Shown here one piece after another: positions 49,009 to 59,900 of a stretch of 64,000 nt of DNA. Within the stretch, counting starts at the first letter, position 1; every line of letters starts with the position of its first letter. A program made the translations under genes and the position numbers. This DNA is from Ditylenchus dipsaci (lineage: Eukaryota > Nematoda > Chromadorea > Rhabditida > Anguinidae): contig SADC01001319.1 in the NCBI GenBank assembly GCA_004194705.1, forward strand, positions 124,001 through 188,000. The letters are read 5' to 3'. Below the pieces are notes generated by a model that made no database searches, was not told the DNA's origin, and saw only the letters and a list, made by a program, of their open reading frames with translations.

Positions 49009-50330
49009 TTTCAAATATTCTTTTTAGTAATCACACCCAAACTTTTGAAAACAGTAAAAAAACAGGAGTGAAAATTCCAAGAAAAGAGATGCCCAATTTA
49101 TAGATCATTTTAGGTGCGATTTAAATGCAACATACTTCCTAGTAAATGTTTATTAACAAATTTCAACTTTGCTAAAACTTGTTTATAACTCCTTTTTAAG
49201 AACATTATTAGTAAATATGAGGTAATTAAAAACAAGTAAAAGGTCAACAGCAAATAAAGGTCATTTTATTTTTAACAAACTCGGTTTCAGTTTTAACAAA
49301 TAATAAGTACAGAAAACTCTCTGTATAGTACGCTGTCGGTATAGTGCGCCTTGTTCGGTGGTTTGGTTGGGTTACTTTAAATTTAAACGTTTGAATTTAG
49401 ACTTATTGGCGTGGGCATAACCCTTTAAAGGGTATGCTCGCCGCCGATGGAAGTATTTTGAAAAGCGGGTACCGAAATATTCCTATCGTCGGCTAGCATG
49501 TCTTTTTAAGGAAAAACAAACTAGGTATTTTTTAAAGGTTTGTAAACTTTTAAAAAAGTTCAAAAAAGTATGATGTTTGAAAATTTCAACGCTCGACGCA
49601 AATTATTTACTATCACTCTAAAAAGAAATTACTATCGTATCCATTTTCCTGGGTCGACCTGCTCAAAGAGTTTTGTTTTTTATTTAATATCTAAATTTTA
49701 GTAAAATTTCACAAGTTTTTTAAAATTATCAAGTAATCTTTCTATTAAGCTATTGGACTGCATTAAATGATTCCAGAAATGTAAAGATTTGGGGTTTGAA
49801 CAAATTAACAGTTAGGTACTTTATTTAAACCTTTAAATAAATACATTATCGATAGCATTCAATATACCGTATTACTCCAAAAAGCTCTACATTTCAAATC
49901 GTTTTTTTAATCGCCCGAAAATCTGAAAAATTCGGGGTCGATTTCGAGATTTTCGAAATATGAAATAGCTCTTGGGACTCTCATGTGGGATCGAAGGATT
50001 TGTCATGGGAGTTAAGAAAACGCAAAAACAGCTTTGCAAAATAATTTCTTTAAGATATGGGTCCTCAAAGTAAGGGATGTCGAGCTATTAGAGGCTATAG
50101 AGCTATTAGAGTGAATACGGTGGTTAAATATCTTTTCAGAAATCTAAAATCCAGAGCTACAGAATAATGATGAAACTTAAAAAAAATTTAAACCGAATTC
50201 AAGAGAACAATGATAATGTAAAAAAATCAGCCGGAAAAAAGAGCAAATAAGTCGCAAAAATACGGTCATTTTTTTGTTCAGTGTGCCGAGATCAGTGCTG
50301 GCTTAGCTCCTTAAATCTTTAACTTGGGAT
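49009..50330. other. no gene recognised
   Basis: AT-rich flank of peptide copy a. At 49428-49450 AAAGGGTATGCTCGCCGCCG matches the left part of the element at about 3714. No exon supported. Confidence 0.35.
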
Positions 50331-50490
50331 TAGGGTTGTCGGTTCGGGTACCCGTTTTCGGGTAATTGAAACCGAAACCCGGTTTTTTCCGGGTTTCGGG
50401 TATCGGTTCGGTCCGGGTACCCGAAAATTTCGGTTCCGGTTCGGTTCCTCGGTTCGGGTACCCAGAAATTCCGGGTACCCGACAACCCTA
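50331..50490. mobile_element. hAT-type MITE with GGGTACCCG interior
   Basis: 160 bp with ends TAGGGTTGTCGG and CCGACAACCCTA-type inverse, and an exact 8-bp target duplication CTTGGGAT at 50323-50330 and 50491-50498. The interior is made of GGTTCGGGTACCCG and CCGGTTCGG motifs. Confidence 0.9.
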
Positions 50491-50630
50491 CTTGGGATAG
50501 TGTATTAAGCATTTCCTTTTCTGACTGTCCAACAATGCTTTTTAATAAGCCTGTATCGATAAAAAAAGGCTGTTCTGCCGAAAAATACTGTTGCCTTATT
50601 ATTAAAAGTGAGATGAACCAGACTTAATAG

Positions 50631-51470
50631 CAGTGTTTGGACCTTGTACTCGTACACGTACTCGAATTACGAGTACGAAGTACGAGAAGAAATTTTAGAG
50701 GTACAAGTACAAATAGCGTTAAAATACAAGTAATTATAAGTCACAAAGCAAATACAGTCGACTCTCTCCATAGTGCACAAAAGTTCCCGTCCTTTTTTTG
50801 AGCCAATCATTTTGAATAAAATTTATTTTATATAAAAAATCCAAATATACGATTTTGTAGGAAAACTTTTCCTCCGTCAAATAATATATAAAATTTGCCT
50901 AGATTATTTTAAATAGGTCAACATTTAGCACCCAAAACTTGAGAGGTCATTTTGAGAAGTTGCAAGCGTTTTTATCACTTTCAGCGATCAAAAGTTAAAT
51001 TCAGGATTGAGCGCGTTAACAACATCTTAGAATCATCCCGTGGCGCAGCTCAAGAGCTACGAAACCAATGTTACAGATGAAGTTTTGGAAACGTGAGTGT
51101 TGAGATACGGCTTTTTGAAAAAGATGAATTTCTCTGAAAAATGACCAAAATCCGAAAAATTGCAAAAAAAACTTGGATTTTGGCCGTTTTTTCAAGAAAT
51201 TGATTTTTTTCAAAAGGCCGTATCTCAATACTCACGTTTTCAAAACTTAATCTGTAACATTGGGTTTGTAGCTCTTGAGCTGCTGAGATGTTGTTAAAGC
51301 GCTCAATCCTGAATTTAACTTATGATCGCTGAAAGTGATAAAAACGCTTGCACCCTCTCAAAATGACCTAATAAAATTTTCGTTGTACGAGGTACGAGTA
51401 CGAAAAACGACGGTTAAAATTCAGCAGTACGAAGTACGAGTACGACCTTTTTCTGGTAGTCCAAACACTA
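50631..51470. mobile_element. hAT-like element with a long internal inverted repeat
   Basis: Ends CAGTGTTTGGACC and GTAGTCCAAACACTA, flanked by similar but not identical octamers (CTTAATAG, TTTAAGAG). GTACGAGTACGAAGTACGAG motifs lie near both ends. The middle (about 50905-51372) is a long inverted repeat with arms of about 200 bp, e.g. TTTAAATAGGTCA-CTTGCAAGCGTTTTTATCAC against GTGATAAAAACGCTTGCA. Confidence 0.7.
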
Positions 51471-51833
51471 TTTAAGAGCGAATAGGAGCCAAAAACTGTC
51501 ACGGCTGGCTCCTAGGCTTTCTCGATTCACTTTTATTTACACCTTAAGAACATTTTCCGGCGTAGTAAAATTTTCGATCGCTACAATAGCTCCATCAACT
51601 TGATTAGTCTATAAAGTAAATGCTGAATACACTATTCAAAATATCAGGAGCAAAGCACAGCACTGGTGGAGATGTTAAAATGTAAAATTCAGTAGTTATT
51701 TCTCACATAAATGTATTTTTGTAATCAACATTTCATTAAACAAAAATGCTTTTGGCTAAATGATTTTCACCATTGAAGCAATTGCCCGAGCAAGTCTTTA
51801 CACAGTTTATATCAGACAACTTTTTTTACCACT

Positions 51834-54800
51834 TTAATGTCGAATTACTATTCGAGTAGGATGGTCAGTAGGCATGAGCACAGCTCCAAACTCTGGTGTT
51901 GTGTCAATAAAAGAGGAGGTGGCGTGGAACTCGTACTTTTGGAGCAGGGTTGTTAGAATCAAAAAAGTTCCATTTTGGCCAGACCTTCGCCAGCACATTG
52001 TCTTTTACCCATCCCAAACTGAACCAAACGGTTGGCCAATGGCTAAAAACAAATTGTATATGAGTCAATTTGCAAGCCTTGTCACATTCTTTCACTGCTC
52101 TATTTTTATATTATTAAAATTTCCATTTCTTGGGTTTTTTTTCTTTTTAACTTTTCCAGCCGAATATTATCAGTTGATATTTATACTCAATATCTAAAAA
52201 AATCGCCGCATCAGATTTTGATGCTAAACCAGGTAGCAGATTTATACACTGCTCTTATGTTTTAAAACGAGGGTTCTTTTTGGTTAACAGGACCTCACTC
52301 TAATACAAGTTATTCAAATTCCTTGGTCCTGCTGACAAATTTTTAAAATTTTATATGGTCAGCGTGATCACGTGGATCACCATCACGATGGTCAGCGTTT
52401 AAATCAGGTGTTTCGGGGACCAATAAAAACCGCTGAAATGGCATTTTCAGGTGAGCCCCATATTTTTAAGATATTAAAATCTCCATTGCTTAGATTTTTC
52501 CGTTGACCGAAAAAAAGCTTTAATATGTACCGTAATTCCTCTAATAGAGCCCCCGGCGGCTCTATTAGAAGCATGCAATTTTTTCAAACTTCATGTAGTC
52601 TAAAACTTTTGTTTTCATTTACTGTTTGAGCTGTGTAAAAAATGCCTGTTAGATTTTTGAAATCCCTCGCGGGCACTTTGTACACAGCTCAAGCAGTAAA
52701 TGAAAACACAAGTTTCAGACCACTTGAAGTTTGAGGGGGGCTCTATTAGAGGAATTACGGTATATTTATACACTGCTCTTATGTTTCAAAACGAGTATTT
52801 ACTTCACACGATTTTATTTAAAAAAATCAAAGACTTTACCTTGCAAAATGTTTTTCCATCTTCCATCAAAAATCTCTCGGGTCTAAACTCTTTTGGATTT
52901 TCGAAGACAGGATCAGAAGCAAGAACACTGTGGATTTGAGCCATAACAACAGTTCCACTTGGAATAAGATGTCCTCTTATGGTTTGGTCTGAGGTGGCTG
53001 AAACAAGCCAAATGTGGAATAGTTTTGTTTCAAACAAGTCAATTTACATTCATGCATCAAAGTAGACACTATATTGGCATAGCGCTGCAGTTCTAGAATC
53101 AAAGCTGACACATAAGGCATCATAGTTTTGTCAGCCATGGTGACATATCTGTCTTTGCCAACTATTTGATCTATTTCTTCTTGTGCTTTCTTCTGTATAA
53201 ATGTGGTATTAAAAGCACTTTTTTTTTAAACTTTTTGTCTAACCTGAATTTCAGGGTATTTGACCATAAAAAGCATAGCCCATCTATTTAATTAAAAAAG
53301 TTATTAAACTACAGCAGTGTAAAAGAAACTACCTCAAGGTAGTAGATGTGGTTTCCATACCTGCGATCCAAAAATCAGACACGACACAGCGTAATTGATC
53401 TACGCTAAATATTTTTTGATTGTTTATGATGCAAAGCTTTGCCGATCTTTAGGTTAAAATAATTATTTTAAAGAGGAATCCCCATCAGGGGAATCCCTAT
53501 TATTCATGCATCCAAAGTCTAAGGTATGTGGGTGTGTGCATCTTAACTCCAAGCCCCCAAGCCCTCTATGCCCTTGAAGAAAATCCCTCGGCAAATCACT
53601 TTGCGACAATTCGAATCACAGTTTCGATTTGCGTATTAATTTTTCAATTTGAACTGTTGCAAAATGATTTGTCGGTAGGTTATCTGCCGCATCTTACTCC
53701 TGTCCGCAATGGTTTAGATCCAAACGCTTATTTTTTTTTAAAATTAATCCAGCTTAGTTTTGCATACTATTTAATGAGAGAAAGGCGGGACTGCAAAACC
53801 ACATGTTTCGAATACTTTATGAAGAACGTTTTTTTTTTGTTAGAAAGAGCTATTCCACATAATTATGCATAAACTCAATAGATGGAAATGCGGTATGAGC
53901 TATAACTTTATAGGACATTCGATACTTATTAAAGTATTGTTATAAAAAATTCTAAAAAATGTATACTTCAGCCAAACACTCTCTTTTTGTTCCATCTTTT
54001 GCAAATAAGCCTGCACAAACGTAGTAACTGGAGCATCTGGCTTAAATTCTTTTTGCTGATCATCCACTTCTTTTTAATGAAGTCAAAATACTGAAAAATA
54101 ATTAACAGTTATTAAAAAATTAATGACTCTACCTTGCTCATTTCCTTCTCCATCTGTTTGTAAGGCAAATTGATGAGCGGTACTTTAATTAAATAAGGCC
54201 AAGCCATGTAGAGACCCATAAATTTAGTTTGCAAGAGTTTAAACAAGCTGGTAATAATATGTACAAACTCCAAAAAATTTTCGCAATTATCGTGGGTGTT
54301 CATGTAGCCAAACAAAGTTTGGTTTATAACGTTTCCTACGCATAGCTAAATTGGTAAAAAAGTTGATTTTGTCAACAAGCTCACATGCAAACCTGTAGAG
54401 GAACAAACATGTTAACAGCACTTTTATCTTCCAAACTGTTGATATGATCGACCATGTCATGCACACATCTCATTACCTACAATAAAAAACCTTATAATGA
54501 GCCAAAGCTACTGTTGAAATGCCTGCTCTTCCATGTTTGACTTGCCCATTCCGAAATTTCTTAAAATTTGAATAGCAGTTCGTCGTTGCTCTAGCCAGTT
54601 GGCTCCATCTGAGGAGAGGATGCCTCCATCCGGCATGTGCGTCAACAATGTAGATGGTGGTTCTTTCTTTTTGCCATTAAAATGCTCGCCTAAAAGCTTG
54701 ACTTTTATTTTTCATTACGGAAAAGTGTTTTGTTATCCGGTGATATATAGGATCACGAAAAATAACGATATTCGACTAGGGTTGTCGACTCGACTTTTAC

Positions 54801-55431
54801 TTCGAAAGTCGCGAAATTCTCAACGATTCAAAGTCAAAAAATTTGAATATTGAAGTAAAAGTCCAAATCAACGCATCGAATCAAAAACTATAAATCAAAT
54901 CTGTTTTTAATTTTTTTTGCATTTTTGTTTTACGTATTAATCTAAAAATATTGGAATAGAAATACTAGAACCTTAAAGACCATGCGATAATGCCATTTAT
55001 GGCTACGATTTCGGCTTTAGACCTTTGGCTCAATTTTTCGACGTTCGACGTGATTAGCGAAAATTTCGACGAGTCAATAAGCTTATCAGTGACACAAAAA
55101 TAGTTTTCCAGAGTTTTGAAAAGTCAAGTTTACAAAAAGCAAAATTTTTTAAATAGTGTACATTTCAATAAAACCAACCTTTAGTGACTAAACATTCTTT
55201 GATTGTTTCATAATCCATTAAAACCACAGTGGGCTGAGGCATAAACACCGTATAAATAGGTCCGTATTGTAGAAACATTTTGTGAAAGTAGCCGGGAATG
55301 TCATTTATGGGAATTTGCAGAATGTTTCCAAGCAATGGGAGAGGTAGCGGTCCCTTTGGATATTTGCGCACTTTCCAATAAAAATATACTATATAAACTA
55401 TTATCAAAGTGACAATAATGTTTAGGTACAT
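51834..55431 (-). CDS. cytochrome P450 (CYP2-like), complete, ten exons
   Basis: Exons 55431-55179, 54689-54523, 54476-54393, 54345-54133, 54090-53967, 53446-53333, 53283-53244, 53192-53048, 52997-52840 and 52018-51834; about 494 residues with stop TAA. It has an N-terminal membrane anchor (NIIVTLIIVYIVYFYWKV) and proline hinge KGPLPLPLLGN, the C-helix NWLEQRR, the I-helix oxygen-binding AGMETTSTT, the K-helix ELQR, the FRPERF motif and the haem thiolate in FGMGKRQCAGE. It would be an ER haem monooxygenase. Introns are mostly 42-51 nt. Intron 2 appears to start with GC (GAGCAG|GCATTT). Two one-base gaps break the frame: near 54064-54075 (exon 5) and in a T-run at 51961-51966 (T6 for T7, exon 10). 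Every other junction is in phase and all motifs are intact. It lies head to head with the NRPS, 1478 bp apart. Confidence 0.9.
52529..52762. repeat. palindromic MITE in intron 9 of the P450
   Basis: ACCGTAATTCCTCTAATAGA, then GCCCCC at the left; GGGGGGCTCTATTAGAGGAA, then TTACGGT at the right. Inner arms TTCATTTACTGTTTGAGCTG / CAGCTCAAGCAGTAAATGAA. Member of the ACCGTATTTCYTCTA family. Confidence 0.8.
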
Positions 55432-55721
55432 AGCTTTTTAAATTTTAAATACTTCCAATACACAAAAACTGATGGATTTTGCTAAATTTTCTTTATTCTT
55501 TTCAAACACCAGTAATGGGAAAAATTAAAACACGTTTCTTGTAGAATACGACCATTACTACTTGGTAATCTCATCAATCAAAATTCCAGTTCAGGAAGTT
55601 TGGCCTTCTTGCCTTTCAAACTTTATATTTTCTTCTCTAAGATTGTTGTTTGAAACTACAGATATTTTATTAGAATTGAACGGAAACATTGTAAATGTGT
55701 CCTTGTATGTGACCAGATAAC

Positions 55722-55852
55722 TAGAGTTGGCGAGTCAAGGACTCTAAATTGAGTAATTTCAAGTAATACCTGAAATTTTCCGAGTTTCGAGTACTTAAAA
55801 ATTTCGAATATTGAGTCGAGTACTCGAAAATTTCGAGTACTCGTCTACTCTA
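55722..55852. mobile_element. hAT-type MITE with ACTCGAAATTTCGAG interior
   Basis: 131 bp from TAGAGTTGGCGAGTC to GACGAG-TACTCTA, flanked by the exact 8-bp duplication CAGATAAC (55714-55721, 55853-55860). Confidence 0.9.
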
Positions 55853-55879
55853 CAGATAACAAAAATGTGACGCCCTATA

Positions 55880-56040
55880 CCGTATTTCTACTTATAGACG
55901 CCCCGGGCGTTTATTTTTTAAATTACGAAAAATTTTGAAATTATCAATTAAAAATGGGCTTAATTCTGAACTCTTAATCGAAAAATAAGGAGGGGGCGTC
56001 TATCAGAGCAGGGGCCTTTATCAGAAGAAATACGCTATCG
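55880..56040. repeat. MITE of the ACCGTATTTCYTCTA family
   Basis: ACCGTATTTCTACTTATAGA, then CGCCCCGGG at the left; GGGGGCGTCTATCAG and CTTTATCAGAAGAAATACG at the right. Confidence 0.65.
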
Positions 56041-56909
56041 ACTTCCAAAATGCATATGCGCGTACAGTTGAACCTCGGTTGCGCGCCACCCCAGAGCCTA
56101 CCTTGTTAGAGTGGCGTATAACAGAAAGTGGCGTCTAACCGAGTATGTATTGTATAAAGCAAGGATCTCAAACCAAAAATTTTAAATAAAAGACTTTGAA
56201 AAAGATGAACTATTGTAAACAAGTAACGTTAAAAATCTGACGTTTGTCCAAAGAGTAAATTTTGGACAATTTCTTTAATTGTTTTTTATTCGTAAAATTT
56301 AGTTTTAATAAATATCGTCATAGGCGTACCCAAGGGAAAGGAGCTAGCTGGGCTATAGTCGCCATCCCCTTCAGGATTTTTTTCAGCCTTTTTTAGTTTT
56401 CCACATGCATTATAACAAATCACCGACAATACCATTCGACAGAGCAGAAAAAACGGCACCATATAGTGCTTTTCAGTAAAAATGTTTAACGTAAAAATTT
56501 CTTAACATTAGTTCTATAAAAAATTTTTAAAAAAAATTTAAAAAACTCTTTTAACGTAAAATTTTTTGTTTGAATACTTTTTGCATTGAAAGGAAAGTCT
56601 GTTAGTTTTGTTACAGTTTCATAAAACCACGAACATGAAAATTTAAAAAAAAAAGATTCATAAAAAGACAAAAGTTATTTCAAAAATGTCAAAACCATAA
56701 GTAATAGCTTTTAATACATCCTATTTCGTGACTAATAAAAAATTAAACAACATAAGACACTTTTTTGACCAACAAATTGGCTCAAATAAAATTTTTACAA
56801 GAAGAGCGAAACACTAGTTTTATAATCCTTTTCACAAGTGTTGTATACACTATAGTTTTAACTAGCAGATATATTGTCTCTCTTTTTGTGCTCTTTTGAT
56901 TATCTGTCA

Positions 56910-59900
56910 ATGAAGTCAAGCCAAAGTGAAGAAATTGAGTTTTACGTAAAAGATTCACTGAAGAAGCTTTTGTCCCAAGGTTCAATTAAAATTAATCTTG
57001 GGGACAGCTTTGCTCGTCTAGGAACGGATAGTCTTTTATTAGCCAAATTTGAATATGAAGTAAGTCTATATTTTATTCTCAAATACTTTGCTAAATTTTC
57101 TTATTACAGCTGTCTAATCATTTTCAACACCTTGCCATCCCACCAGGTTTCTGTTTTGAAAACCAGTCTCCACAAAAGGTAATAAATCAGTTGATAATAC
57201 TCGACAGTCAATCAGCCAGCTACAATATAACCAACCTACTCGTAACTCCCAAAAATGCAATAAGCCAAATCCCACTCAGCAGAGCTCAACAAAGAATCTG
57301 GCTAGAAAGTAAATTGCATCAATTTAGTAACTCCTTGGTGGAGTCTTTCTCTCTCAAACTATGTCCAAAAACTAAGATCAGCCAGCTAATTCATGCCCTT
57401 AATTCAGCAGTAATCAATCACAGCATACTACGCACTGCATATAGCTCCACGGGATCTCAACAAATCATTTACTCCGGCACTGAATGCTACTTTAGTCTTG
57501 CGGCGCGAGCAGAAGAAAATTTGGACATTGATAGGCCAACACTGGATGCCGAAGCCATTCCGGTTCGAATCCGCCTGGCAGGCACTCTTTTTACTGCTTG
57601 TTTTCACCACATTTTGATTGATGGACGGTCAATTCGACTGTTTATGAAGGCAATTTTAGTTTATTACAACAGTAGAAAAAAACTATGTTCCAACAAATTT
57701 CCTCAGTATACCCAGTTTTGCCTGCAAGAAATCCAACTAATGAACACCCGAAAATATAAGGACATATTAGAGAATTCCTTGAAATATTGGACAAATAAAT
57801 TGGCTGGATGGGAATTATGTCAACGCGTTTCCTACAATTTGCTTGAAACTGACACAAAAGATTTGTTTGCTGGTGGCATTGCTGAGACAGTTATTGATTC
57901 GGAAATGTCTTTTCAACTTTACAAACTAGGGCAAGAAAATGGGGCAACTATTTTCACAACACTAATGACCATTCTAAGATGTTTGATCTACAAAATGTAC
58001 GGCATTAAAGATTTGTGCTTGGGCATTCCTATAGAAAATAGGTGCTTGGAAAGGGTGGATTATGGCCAAACAATCGGACTGTTTTTGAACTTGTGTGTGG
58101 CTAAGGAAGTGCTTGAACCGCAGCTCTCTTTCAAGGGAGTGCTGAAGAAGGTAGCTGAAGGAATGAGACAACTAATGCTCCACTCACATGTGCCTTTTGA
58201 TGAGCTAGTGAAAGAATTGAGAAAAAATAGCAGCTCACCTTGTTCTGCTGGACTGGAACTATTTCAAATGGCTGTGATACAGGACACTTGTCCTCGAGAT
58301 GACTTTGATGGAGCTATGCAAGGAGCTGAAGATGCCTTTAAGTGTGAATTGGTAAAAGAAATAGAGAGGAAAGGTGCTCAATATCCCATTTTGTGGCACT
58401 TCATTGAACAGAAAGCAAGTAGAAAAATTAAACTACGCGTTGAGTATAACAAGCGACTATTTGGTTCTGAAATTGTTGCAGCTATGCTTCAGAAATTCAA
58501 GTTGTTGTGTGTTAAAATAGCCAATAACTTTTATTGTGGCAGTAAAGATGTGAAAATAAGAGATTTCAATTTATTGGGTAATGATGACCAGGTGTTTAAA
58601 GATGATATGATGGAACACCCAGATAAATTCACTCCTATTGGTAAGTCGTGTAGGTAAATATACCGTATTTCTTATAATTGAGCCTCGACTCCTATAGAGC
58701 TCGCTCCTCTCAATTTTACGAATATGAATCTAGAAGCAGAGTAAATATTTGGCATATCTGTGTGTCACAAGTTCTTGAGCACTCGAAAATCTCACGATTT
58801 ACTAAAAAAATCCCGAATTTTCGGATTGTCGAAAAATAAAGCTACGATTGCTCTATTACCAATGTGTTATAGTCTACTCTCGATAAAATTTCACTTCAAA
58901 AAAATTTTGCCGCCTATGACCAGACCTGAGTTTCACAGAAAAAGCCTGCATGACTAATTGAGTCCGAAAACCCGCGACAATTCCGATTTTACCAGTCGTT
59001 TCTAAATTTTTAAATAAAAAAGATACTTTCAGAAATAATTTGTGCACAGTTAAAAAATCTGCCATGTCAGAAAATCGTGGTTGAACATTGTGGGGAACAA
59101 CTTTGTGCCAACGATTTGTTAATGCAAAGCCAATCTTTGTGTTATGCTCTCAACCAAAATCTTTTTCGAATTAATGGTCAACTGAACTATGTGGATCAAC
59201 CAATAGCTCTACTATTGCAAAAAAATCGTTCACTAATTGTGTGTGTGCTTGGTGTGTGGATGGCTGGAAGGTGGGTGAAACTATATTCATGACTAATGAC
59301 ATTTTCTAGTTAGACTTTTAGAGCTATTATTCCCATTAGTAATGACTGGCCTGAAGCCAAAGTATCTGGTATATAGCAACATTGTGTCGATCTAAATCAC
59401 AAAAACAAAGTTTTAGAAACTCTCAGTGAGCTCCCCCCAGATACTGTTCTATTGACTGACCGGAAACCATATTCAATTTCTCAATTCCAAATTTATTTGC
59501 AAGACCTTATAGAAGAAAGCAAAGCCTGCCTCAATTCCACAATTAACAATTTCGCAAGCAAACCAGAGGACTTATTATACTTGACTGCAACTTCAGGCAG
59601 CACAGGCAAACCCAAAGTGGTGTGTACAGAGGGCAAGGGTTTGGTCAATTTAGTTTGCAGCTTCACTCGACTCTTTTCCTACAATACGAACAGTGTAGTC
59701 TATCAGGTGGTCAACTACGCCTTCGACATATTCTTCGCCGACGTTTTATGTGCTTTGATGAATGGATCTAGATTAGTGCTGGCTAGAGACAGTATTCCTA
59801 GACTAGAAGAACTAAAACAAGTGACCCATGCCTATATTATGCCTTCTTATTTGGCTAAATTGAGAGCCCCTCATGAATTGGCTGTCTTGGCTAGACTTCA

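Larger units (their letters stand above)
55432..56909. promoter_or_regulatory. divergent intergenic region between P450 and NRPS
   Basis: It separates the two start codons and must hold both promoters unless there are distant leader exons. It is not clean promoter DNA: it contains a hAT MITE (55722-55852), an ACCGTATTT-family element (55880-56040) and a partial Tigger-like end at 56064 (TACAGTTGAACCTCGGTTGC). The 800 bp next to the NRPS is AT-rich; I see no certain promoter motif. Confidence 0.4.

Noticed and set aside
51834..52096. P450 taken at first to lack its haem-binding exon
   Set aside because: FGMGKRQCAGE is present at 52018 onwards, after a TTCAG acceptor. It was hidden by a T6/T7 frame break and by the MITE in the preceding intron.
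59374..59376. In-frame TAG in the NRPS adenylation domain, read first as a nonsense mutation
   Set aside because: A 48-nt GT-AG intron (59369-59416) removes it, keeps the phase and gives the expected A-domain spacing.
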